Below are positions 51,813-60,063 of a stretch of DNA of 64,000 nt, piece after piece (the first letter of the stretch is position 1; each line of letters opens with the position of its first letter). The notes beneath the pieces are model-generated. The model searched no databases and was not told where the DNA came from. It worked only from the letters and a program-made list of their open reading frames with translations. This DNA comes from Lutimaribacter_A marinistellae (GTDB lineage: Bacteria > Pseudomonadota > Alphaproteobacteria > Rhodobacterales > Rhodobacteraceae): contig NZ_JBHRXI010000006.1 in the NCBI RefSeq assembly GCF_042648365.1, positions 145,768 to 209,767 of the forward strand. The letters run 5' to 3'. The position numbers and the translations under genes were made by a program.

Positions 51813-54800
51813 TTGATTGATGTTGAACAGAAATTCGCCGAGCAGGGACTGCGGGTTCGCCTAAAATCCGACCCCACGCGCATGGCAATCACTACCGGCA
51901 AGATCCGCAACGCGGGTCCCTTTGTCTTGGCGCAAATTGAGTTCGGCCCGAATGAAAGACCCTACAAGCGGATCGAAGAACTGGAGATCGTTTCCGACGA
52001 TCCCGAAGAGCTTGAAGAGCTACTCGCAGGGCGGAAATGGGCGGGCCCAGACGCTCTCCGACGCTCGTTGGCCGTCGAGAAGATTCGCGGCCAGTTGACC
52101 GACGTTTTCTACTCTATGGAGTCGAGCCGCACCGATTTCTTCCCGCACCAATTCAAGCCGGTGATGAAATTCGTGGAGTCACCTACGGGACGCATTCTGA
52201 TCGCCGACGAAGTCGGGCTCGGCAAAACCATTGAAGCAATCTATCTGTGGCGCGAGGTCGAAGCGCGCGAGCGCGCGAAGCGACTTCTCGTTGTGTGCCC
52301 ATCAATGCTGCGTGAAAAATGGCGCGCCGACATGGACCGGCTGTTCTCGCTCGAGGCCGAGATCGTCGACGCTAAGGCTCTGTGTGAGCGACTACTGAAG
52401 GCCCGTGCCGCACCCGATCGAACGAGCTTCACCTTGATCGCAAGTTTCGATGCCGCTCGTCCACCCAGAGACTATCTCGAAGACCACGTCACCGGACCGC
52501 GAGCCGACATAGCACGCCTGCTCCATGAGGTTTCATCTGAAGGCGACGAACCGCTCCTCGACCTCGTGGTGGTCGATGAAGCGCACTATATGCGCAACGC
52601 CAATACCCTAATCTACCGTCTCGGACTTCTCCTCGGAGATGCGTCTCGGCACCTAGCGCTGCTCACAGCGACACCGATCCAGATCGGGTCAGAAAACCTA
52701 TACAATCTCATGCGCCTCCTGGATCAGGACGTCTTCGAGGACATCCGTCAATTCGACGCCATGCTCGAAGCAAACGCTCCCATCGTGGAAGCCCAACGCG
52801 CCGTCTGGACAATACCACCCGACCCGAAGCGAGCCGCTGACGCTCTGCGCCACGCAGCAACGAACGAATACTTCGCGTCCGACCCTGCCCTTCCCGCTCT
52901 CGTCGATGAGCTCAACGCGACCAACGATCTGACGCCGGTCCGCCGCGTGGAAATGGGCCGCAAGCTAGAGGCGCGGTCACTCATCGCTCCGTATATGACG
53001 CGCAGCAGAAAGCGCGAAGTTATCGAAAAACGGGTGGAGCGCACGCCTCAGGTTTTGACCGTCGAGTTCAACGAGGACGAGCGCCGCACGTACCAGAGGA
53101 TCACGGAGAACCTGAGGGAACAGTCTCAAGGATTACAGGGCGTCTCCGTCTTCGCCCTGATCGCGCGCCAGCGTCAGATGGCCAGCTCTCTGCCGGCCGC
53201 CCTTCATTCCTGGCACGACAAAGGCATTCTCGCGGATCTCGCATGGGAGGACGTCGGGCGTGAGGTCGAGGGCCTGACAGAAGTAGAAGTGGAACTGCCG
53301 GCCATCGATCTCGATTTGGCGCATCTTCTCGAAGAGACCGACAGCAAGTATCTCAAACTCAGAGAGTTTTTGAGATCTCTGATCATCAATGATCCCTATG
53401 AAAAGGTCATCGTTTTCGCCTTCTTTCGAGGGACGCTGAAGTATCTCGAGCGTCGGCTCCAGGCCGATGGTTTCGAGACCGCGCTCATAATGGGGGGCGG
53501 TTCGCGATCGAAGTCCGAACGGAGCGAGACGCTCGCGAACTTCGCCGATCCGGAAGGACCGTCGATATTGTTGTCCTCCGAGGTCGGAAGTGAGGGTATT
53601 GATTTGCAGTTCTGCCGGGTCGTCGTGAACTACGATCTTCCGTGGAATCCAATGCGGGTCGAACAGCGCATCGGGCGTATCGACCGACTTGGCCAGAAAG
53701 CTGAGCGCATCTCGATTGTCAGTTTCGCCGTCGTGAACACGGTGGAGGACCGCATCCTGATGCGCCTCTACGAACGGATCGCCTTGTTCCAGCAGACGAT
53801 CGGCGATCTCGAAGGCATCCTCGGAGACATGAGCGACGCCCTGCTCGAACGGATCTTCGACCCCAAACTGACGGACGAGGAACGAGAGCGCATCGCCGAT
53901 GTTTCGATCATGGCCATCGAGAACAGTCGCCTGGAACAAGAGAACCTCGAAGCAAAAGCAGTCAATTTGATAGGGTTCTCAGACTACTTGATGGACACCA
54001 TCAAGGAAGCCCGCAACATGGGCCGATGGTTGTCGCCTGAGGAAACCGTTGCCTTCGTCGACGACTTCTTCAAGCGGTACTACCCTGGAACCAGCCTCGA
54101 ACCGAAGAGCGATGCCCCGAACGCCTTGAACGTGGGCCTCTCGTCGGATGCACGGCTCGCTCTGGCGGCCTACGCCGAGCGTATGAAGGGTGGGCGTCGG
54201 TCGACCCTGGAGACGTCGACACGTCCGGTCCTCTGTTTCTTCGACCCGAGGCGATCGGGAGCTCTTCCGCGTGGCAGTGAGCTCATCGATCCCATGCATC
54301 CACTGCTGCGCTGGATTGAGGCTGAGATGTCGAGCAAGAGCATCGACTTCGTCCCGCCACTTGCCCTCGTAGTCGCCCAGCAGAACGTCGACTGCGCGCC
54401 GGGTCTCTATGCTTTTGCGAGCCAGAAATGGGAGCTGCGAGGAATACGTACCGAAGTGGTTGTCACGCATCGGGCGACGCGCGTCACCGACGAGCGATCT
54501 CTCGATACCCTGGATGCGGAGCGGCTCGTCGTGGCTGCCTCAAGACTGGGTCGCAAATTGCCGTTCGGTCGCCTCGACGACACGGCGTTGGATCAAGCGC
54601 TTTCAGCATATCGAATGACCTCACGGCTGCTGACCGAGGATTTCGGAGAACGGGCCACGGAGTTCGATTTGGAGAACGAACGGCGGTGCGCTCAGCAGCG
54701 CACGAGCGCACGACGGCTCGCTGAGCGAAAGATCGGTGAGCTTCGCGAACGAGCCGCGCGCATGGAGGCTCAAGGAAAGGAACGAGGCGCCCGATTGGCG

Positions 54801-54923
54801 CGAGATCAGATCAGAAAACAAGAAGAGATCCTTGAGACGAAACTCGACCGAATCCAACGAAGAAGCAACGTTGACATCGGCTATTCCGACGTCGCCGGTG
54901 GTTTCGTTCTCGTCGAAAGCTGA
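51813..54923 (+). CDS. SNF2/RapA-like DEAH helicase (translocase), first gene of the novel operon
   Basis: 1036 residues from a TTG at 51813; the start is uncertain because no strong ribosome site is present. N-terminal about 95 residues resemble the SH3-like lead-in of RapA/DISARM-type helicases. SF2 core: Walker A GLGKT (135-139, 'ADEVGLGKTIEAI'), DEAH (255-258), TATP (285-288), helicase C with 'LLSSEVGSEGIDLQF' and motif VI QRIGRIDRLGQ (618-628). About 400 unassigned C-terminal residues end in a charged coiled coil (about 955-1015). Likely ATP-driven movement along duplex DNA or stripping of bound protein. 9 bases before the ASKHA ATPase gene. Resembles DISARM DrmD or DpdE, but none of their partners is present. 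Confidence 0.88.
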   Translation: MIDVEQKFAEQGLRVRLKSDPTRMAITTGKIRNAGPFVLAQIEFGPNERPYKRIEELEIVSDDPEELEELLAGRKWAGPDALRRSLAVEKIRGQLTDVFYSMESSRTDFFPHQFKPVMKFVESPTGRILIADEVGLGKTIEAIYLWREVEARERAKRLLVVCPSMLREKWRADMDRLFSLEAEIVDAKALCERLLKARAAPDRTSFTLIASFDAARPPRDYLEDHVTGPRADIARLLHEVSSEGDEPLLDLVVVDEAHYMRNANTLIYRLGLLLGDASRHLALLTATPIQIGSENLYNLMRLLDQDVFEDIRQFDAMLEANAPIVEAQRAVWTIPPDPKRAADALRHAATNEYFASDPALPALVDELNATNDLTPVRRVEMGRKLEARSLIAPYMTRSRKREVIEKRVERTPQVLTVEFNEDERRTYQRITENLREQSQGLQGVSVFALIARQRQMASSLPAALHSWHDKGILADLAWEDVGREVEGLTEVEVELPAIDLDLAHLLEETDSKYLKLREFLRSLIINDPYEKVIVFAFFRGTLKYLERRLQADGFETALIMGGGSRSKSERSETLANFADPEGPSILLSSEVGSEGIDLQFCRVVVNYDLPWNPMRVEQRIGRIDRLGQKAERISIVSFAVVNTVEDRILMRLYERIALFQQTIGDLEGILGDMSDALLERIFDPKLTDEERERIADVSIMAIENSRLEQENLEAKAVNLIGFSDYLMDTIKEARNMGRWLSPEETVAFVDDFFKRYYPGTSLEPKSDAPNALNVGLSSDARLALAAYAERMKGGRRSTLETSTRPVLCFFDPRRSGALPRGSELIDPMHPLLRWIEAEMSSKSIDFVPPLALVVAQQNVDCAPGLYAFASQKWELRGIRTEVVVTHRATRVTDERSLDTLDAERLVVAASRLGRKLPFGRLDDTALDQALSAYRMTSRLLTEDFGERATEFDLENERRCAQQRTSARRLAERKIGELRERAARMEAQGKERGARLARDQIRKQEEILETKLDRIQRRSNVDIGYSDVAGGFVLVES

Positions 54924-54932
54924 GGAAAGCAG

Positions 54933-56300
54933 TTGCCAGGAGAAATCTATATAAATCTCGGTATCGATTTCGGCACACGCTTCACGAAGGTCTGTGCGCG
55001 TTCCGAAGGTGTTGGCGCGACCATCGTTGACTATTTCGACGACGGGTTGGATGGAGCTCTAGTACCCTCTGTCGTCTCGGTGGATGACAATGGTCACTTG
55101 TCCGTCCCTGATGCAGGGTCACCTTCGAACCCAGAAAACTTCGTCGCCTATCTCAAGATGGCGCTCGCCGATCGTGGACAGTTGGGCCTCAACGTCCGTC
55201 CTGAGTTGCTCGGCGAGCACTCCGAAGAGCTCGCAGAACCTCTCTCCGCCTTCTTCTTGGCGACGGTCATGGCGCGAGCCAAGCAATGGGTGAGATCGGC
55301 TTGGAGTGAGCACATCGGTGACCGCGAGGTGGTCTGGTCAGCCAATGTGGGGCTTCCCGTGGAATACGTCGACTCGGACGTTGCCCCAAAGTTTCAGGAA
55401 GTCATTGCGGTGGCTTGGGAATGGGCCGAACGCGGCGCGCCGACAGGCCAAATCCGAGATGTCTTGGAAGGCTACGCGCGTACTGCGGCGCGTGAACACC
55501 CGCAGAAAAGCTACTGCCAGACCTATCCCGAGATTGCCGCCGCCGTCTTGTCGTTTGCAGCGCGCCGAAATGCGAAGCCCGGGGTCTACGTCTACTTCGA
55601 CATCGGCGGAGGGACCGTGGACGGCGTCGTCTTCAACCTTCTTCGTCCAGCCGGAGAAGTCCGGATCAATTTCTATTCGGGGCACGTGGAGTCCTTGGGA
55701 GCAGACTGGATCTCTGAGGACGTTTGTCGCCGTCTCAGGGAAGACGATGGAAACGAGCATGATCCGGAGTCGGTAAAGCGCGTCCTTCTCAATGAAGCCT
55801 CCGAGGAGGTCGACGCAGCCTTTGCCACCTATTCCAAAGAGATATCGAAGCTTGTCGGACGGGTCGTCTATGAAGGACAACGCACGGACGGTCGCGATTG
55901 GCGAAAAGTCCAATTCCAAGCGGGTTTGGTACATCGCACGTTGAGACGACATTGGAACGACGACAAGTTGACCCCTTTGCGTATGTTCGTTGGAGGGGGC
56001 GGAAACAGATCGCCCTTCTATCAGAGGTCCCTTTCAAGTGCCTACGAGCGCAACACTCTGAGAAGCTATGGAATCCCCCCTTTTGACCTCGTCGAAGTGC
56101 CAGCTCCACCCGACCTCCAGATGCAAAGTGTTGACCCAAACGAGTATCATCGCTTCCTGATCGCATACGGCCTGTCGGTTCCGTTCGGCGAGGGGCCAGA
56201 CATCGGCCTGCCGAGTCAATTTGAGATCTCGAGACCACCGACCCCCAAACGGACCTTCGGACTGCCGGACTACGCCGATCACAAGGATATTTACGATTGA
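54933..56300 (+). CDS. Stand-alone ASKHA (Hsp70/ParM-fold) ATPase
   Basis: 455 residues from a TTG at 54933 preceded by GAGGAAA. Actin-like ATPase motifs in order: phosphate-1 'LGIDFGTRFTKVCARS' (9-24), phosphate-2 'YFDIGGGTVDGVVF' (221-234) and adenosine motif 'MFVGGGGNRSPFY' (351-363). It lacks the substrate-binding and lid domains of true DnaK, so it is not a general chaperone. Possibly a nucleotide-controlled sensor or scaffold for the three helicase-like partners. No DnaJ or GrpE gene is nearby. Its end is 16 bases before the next start. Confidence 0.85.
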   Translation: MPGEIYINLGIDFGTRFTKVCARSEGVGATIVDYFDDGLDGALVPSVVSVDDNGHLSVPDAGSPSNPENFVAYLKMALADRGQLGLNVRPELLGEHSEELAEPLSAFFLATVMARAKQWVRSAWSEHIGDREVVWSANVGLPVEYVDSDVAPKFQEVIAVAWEWAERGAPTGQIRDVLEGYARTAAREHPQKSYCQTYPEIAAAVLSFAARRNAKPGVYVYFDIGGGTVDGVVFNLLRPAGEVRINFYSGHVESLGADWISEDVCRRLREDDGNEHDPESVKRVLLNEASEEVDAAFATYSKEISKLVGRVVYEGQRTDGRDWRKVQFQAGLVHRTLRRHWNDDKLTPLRMFVGGGGNRSPFYQRSLSSAYERNTLRSYGIPPFDLVEVPAPPDLQMQSVDPNEYHRFLIAYGLSVPFGEGPDIGLPSQFEISRPPTPKRTFGLPDYADHKDIYD

Positions 56301-56316
56301 ATCGAAAGGCCCCCCA

Positions 56317-59300
56317 TTGAGTACAGCATCCGTCAAAGCGCTCCCGCATCGCCACGTCTCGATCCGCGTCCCATGGATGGACAATGCCTGGACGGGGCAC
56401 GTGTGCAACAATCCGATCGGCAACCATGCTTGCATGGCCCTGCGACGGATCTCAGAAGGACGGCGCGACGAATTCGAGCAGAGCGTCGCGGGCAAAGCTT
56501 GGTCTGAGCTCGAAGCCCATCAGCTCCCGCCCTGTGCCGACGAACACGGTGCCTTCATGTCGGAACGCGCGTACACGAGGCGATTCAACCATCCCTACGT
56601 GGACTTCGAAGAAGCATATTCAGGGTTCCTGCCAACAACGTTCGAGCATCCCGCTTATTCCGCAGCATGTATACCCTATGCATGGATGCTTCGGGAGAAA
56701 GTTGAAGGTTCCGAAGATGAGGATGGCCTCGCGGACCGCTTCGGTGTCACGTTCGACGTGAACCGAGAACCCTCTTTGAAGTACGGCAACACCGCCTGGG
56801 TCCAAGCTCGCGACAACCAACTCGCCTTATTGGATACCTTCTTCAGCGCCCTCAGGCCAGAGACGTCGCTCTGCTTTTTCTACGCGAAGGCAACACCGCT
56901 GAGCGACGACCCTCGTCGGATTATCGTTGGCGTCGGTCGCATCAAACATGTGGGATCACACCATGAGTACAGACACGAGAGCGACAGCCTTCCCTCTTCC
57001 GTGATCTGGGAACGAAACGTTCGACACTCCATACGCCCCGATGGAAGAGATGGCTTTCTGTTACCTTATCACAAGCTCCTCGAAATCGCCGATAGAGACG
57101 AGGATTTCGATCTGGCAACGCGGATAGCTTTTGCCCCTGAGGAGAGTTTCGACGCATTCAGCTATGGCACCGAACACGTCACTGACGATGAAGCGATCTC
57201 CTCACTAATGTCGATCCTTCGCGCCCTTGAGCAGCTCCCGTCCGAGGCCGAATTCGATGTCGCGAGCGCAATCGATTGGGTCAACACGGAACTCAATCGC
57301 CTTTGGCGTATGCGTGGTCCCTTCCCAGGTCTCGGTTCGGCTCTGGAGGCCTTTGGCGTCCACCACGGCACGTTGGTGGCCCTCGAGATCGAACGGGCGC
57401 TTCGCACCGACGATGGGGAGTGGCGCGAGAACCCCTGGGATCTCGTAGGTGCCGCGCTGGAGAACCCGACCCTCCTACCAAGCGCCGCCCGTCAGTATCT
57501 GGGCGTCAGAAAGCTCGCCCTCTACAAGGCTCTCCCCGAAGAACGGCGCACCCTCTTGACGCTTTTGAGCCGGTTTCCACTAACGACGAGGCAAGCGACA
57601 CGTTTCTTCGAACCTACGGAGCGAAAGGGGTCAGGCATCGAGGCGTCAGACGCCGAGATCGTGGAGAACCCCTACCTCCTGTTCGAAGTCGATAGACGCG
57701 CTCCGGACGCAATTCCATTAGCACGTATCGATCGTGGCGTGTTTGCAAGGGAAAACGTTCTTTCGCGCTTTCCACTACCAGGCAGTTCACCCATTGAAGA
57801 GCCAGACGACCCTCGCAGAGTTCGCGCAGTGGCGATTGACGTGCTCGAGAGATGCGCGCGCGAAGAGGGCTCGACGCTGCTTCCGAAAGGAGAACTCATC
57901 TCCAGGGTCCGCGCCGCACCGGTCGACCCCAAATGCGCCCTCACCACGGACCTTTTCGACTTCACTGAGAGCTTTCTCGAAGGAGAATTGACGAAGTCGG
58001 AAGGCGCGGACGGCGAACAAAACTTCCAGCTCGCACGTCTGGCGCGCGTCGGCGACGTCATTCGCCGGTTCGTCGAAAGACGCGCAGCAGGCGCCCGCCA
58101 CGAAGGTCAGCACAACTGGCGGGCACGCGTCGACCAGGCGATCGAGTCGACCGCCAAACCAAACGACACGCGAGACGAGGCTGGACGAAAGGAAAAAGCG
58201 CGAGCACTCGAAGAGCTTCACGCTTCACGCGTCTCTGTCTTGATCGGCCCCGCAGGCTCCGGAAAGACGACTCTCTTGAAGGCATTGTGCGCTCTACCTG
58301 AAGTGAGAAGCGGGGGAGTTCTCCTCCTCGCGCCGACGGGGAAGGCGCGCGTGCGCCTCGAACAGGTAACCGGAGAGACAGGCGCTCAGACGATAGCTCA
58401 GTTCTTATTGAAGTTTGGACGCTACTCCACCGAAACCGGATCGTATTCTCTCATGGGAACCGATCGCCAGTCGGCCGACCATGCCACGGTGATCATCGAC
58501 GAGTCGTCGATGCTGACGGAAGAACAGCTCTCGGCGACGATCGACGCGCTGAAGGGCGTGAAGCGTTTCGTGCTGGTCGGCGATACGAGACAGCTTCCTC
58601 CAATCGGAGCTGGGCGGCCATTCGTGGACATCGCAGAGTACCTTCGATCGATCGCGAAAGGCTACGCCGAGCTTCGCGTTCAACAACGTCAAGACGCAGG
58701 TGAGCGGCGCTTGGACACGCTTCTCGCAAGTTGGTTTACCGATCGCCGTGACGACCCCGAAAGCGATATCGTCTGGGACGAATTGAAGTCCGAGTCGACG
58801 GGCGCGGGTGTCGATTTCGTCCGATGGGACACATCAGCCGAACTTCAGGACCGACTGACATCCAAGCTTCAGGAGACCTTTGGCTCTGATCCTGAAGACC
58901 CGGTTTGGTTCGAAAAGTCCATCGGTGGCTCGGAGTACAACGGAAGCATCTACTTCCATCCGAGTCGCAAGGGAGAGGACGGTGCGGGGAAGTCGGCCGA
59001 GCTATGGCAAATCTTGTCGCCGGTCTGGGGGCGTGACTGGGGTGTCGAAGCCCTTAACGATCACATTCACCGGACGTATCGGGGAGAGGCCATAGAGCGT
59101 GCACTGAGCGCGGAACGTTGGCACCAGAAGGTGCCACGACCAGCAGGCCCGCAACGGATCATCTACGGTGACAAGGTGATCAACATTCGAAACGAACGAA
59201 AGCGAAGGAACCAAGTCTATCCCGATGGCTCCATCGAATACGTCGCCAATGGCGAGATCGGAAGCGTCGTCGGGACATTCAAAGGAAAGAACTTCAGGGG

Positions 59301-60063
59301 TGTGCCGAAGCATCTCGAGGTCGAGTTCTCGACACAACCGGGGTTCAAGTACACGTTCTGGCGGGGGACGTTGGACGGCGACGAAGGAACGTCGCCGCTA
59401 CAGCTCGCCTACGCCATCACCGTCCACAAGTCTCAAGGGAGCGAGTTCTCCCGCGTCTTCCTCGTATTGCCGGCCAAGAGTGCGCTCATGAGCCGGGAAT
59501 TGCTCTACACCGCTCTCACCCGACATCGCACGGCGCTCACGGTTTTCCATCAGGGTGAAGTTGAAGCTTTGAAGACCTACTCCTCTGCCGAGCATTCGGA
59601 AATCGCTCGGCGCCTCACAAATTTGTTCGAAGCCCCCAAGCCCGTCGCAATCACGAGAGGAGAGAAGTCACGGCTCATGGAGGCGAAACTTGTCCATCGC
59701 ACGTCTACGAACGAGTTCGTACGGTCCAAGAGCGAGGTGATCGTGGCGGACATATTGACGAGCCTCGGCCTCGACTACGCATACGAGAGGCGCTTCGAAG
59801 GCATTGACGGTACCGCGAGGTTCCCAGACTTCACGATCGAGGACGATGACACCGGGGAGACGGTCCTAGTCGAGCATTTGGGGATGCTTGCGGATCCTGC
59901 CTATGAGCGCGCTTGGCAGCTTAAGCTCGCATGGTATGCCGCAAATGACGTGACGCCGGAAGGTGGAGGGCGCGCGAGGCTCGTCGTCACCGAGGACGGC
60001 CGCGACGGATCGATCGACGCCGCCGAGATCAAGCGCCGACTCGAGGAGGTCTTCGGTCGATGA
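56317..60063 (+). CDS. RecD-like SF1 helicase fused to a PD-(D/E)XK-type nuclease domain
   Basis: 1248 residues from a TTG at 56317 (AAAGG upstream); an ATG at 56221 in the same frame would overlap the ASKHA gene heavily. Residues 1 to about 620 form a large N-terminal region I cannot assign. SF1B helicase: Walker A GPAGSGKTT (644-652), Walker B DESS (728-731), motif III 'GDTRQLPPIG' (from 755), 'HKSQGSEF' (1037-1044), 'LLYTALTRHR' (1062-1071). C-terminal about 120 residues carry a nuclease-like pattern: Glu1140 ('VRSKSEVIVADIL'), Asp1171 ('FPDFTI'), Glu1186 ('VEHLGML'). Probably unwinds and cuts DNA. ATGA overlap with the next gene. Confidence 0.87.
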   Translation: MSTASVKALPHRHVSIRVPWMDNAWTGHVCNNPIGNHACMALRRISEGRRDEFEQSVAGKAWSELEAHQLPPCADEHGAFMSERAYTRRFNHPYVDFEEAYSGFLPTTFEHPAYSAACIPYAWMLREKVEGSEDEDGLADRFGVTFDVNREPSLKYGNTAWVQARDNQLALLDTFFSALRPETSLCFFYAKATPLSDDPRRIIVGVGRIKHVGSHHEYRHESDSLPSSVIWERNVRHSIRPDGRDGFLLPYHKLLEIADRDEDFDLATRIAFAPEESFDAFSYGTEHVTDDEAISSLMSILRALEQLPSEAEFDVASAIDWVNTELNRLWRMRGPFPGLGSALEAFGVHHGTLVALEIERALRTDDGEWRENPWDLVGAALENPTLLPSAARQYLGVRKLALYKALPEERRTLLTLLSRFPLTTRQATRFFEPTERKGSGIEASDAEIVENPYLLFEVDRRAPDAIPLARIDRGVFARENVLSRFPLPGSSPIEEPDDPRRVRAVAIDVLERCAREEGSTLLPKGELISRVRAAPVDPKCALTTDLFDFTESFLEGELTKSEGADGEQNFQLARLARVGDVIRRFVERRAAGARHEGQHNWRARVDQAIESTAKPNDTRDEAGRKEKARALEELHASRVSVLIGPAGSGKTTLLKALCALPEVRSGGVLLLAPTGKARVRLEQVTGETGAQTIAQFLLKFGRYSTETGSYSLMGTDRQSADHATVIIDESSMLTEEQLSATIDALKGVKRFVLVGDTRQLPPIGAGRPFVDIAEYLRSIAKGYAELRVQQRQDAGERRLDTLLASWFTDRRDDPESDIVWDELKSESTGAGVDFVRWDTSAELQDRLTSKLQETFGSDPEDPVWFEKSIGGSEYNGSIYFHPSRKGEDGAGKSAELWQILSPVWGRDWGVEALNDHIHRTYRGEAIERALSAERWHQKVPRPAGPQRIIYGDKVINIRNERKRRNQVYPDGSIEYVANGEIGSVVGTFKGKNFRGVPKHLEVEFSTQPGFKYTFWRGTLDGDEGTSPLQLAYAITVHKSQGSEFSRVFLVLPAKSALMSRELLYTALTRHRTALTVFHQGEVEALKTYSSAEHSEIARRLTNLFEAPKPVAITRGEKSRLMEAKLVHRTSTNEFVRSKSEVIVADILTSLGLDYAYERRFEGIDGTARFPDFTIEDDDTGETVLVEHLGMLADPAYERAWQLKLAWYAANDVTPEGGGRARLVVTEDGRDGSIDAAEIKRRLEEVFGR

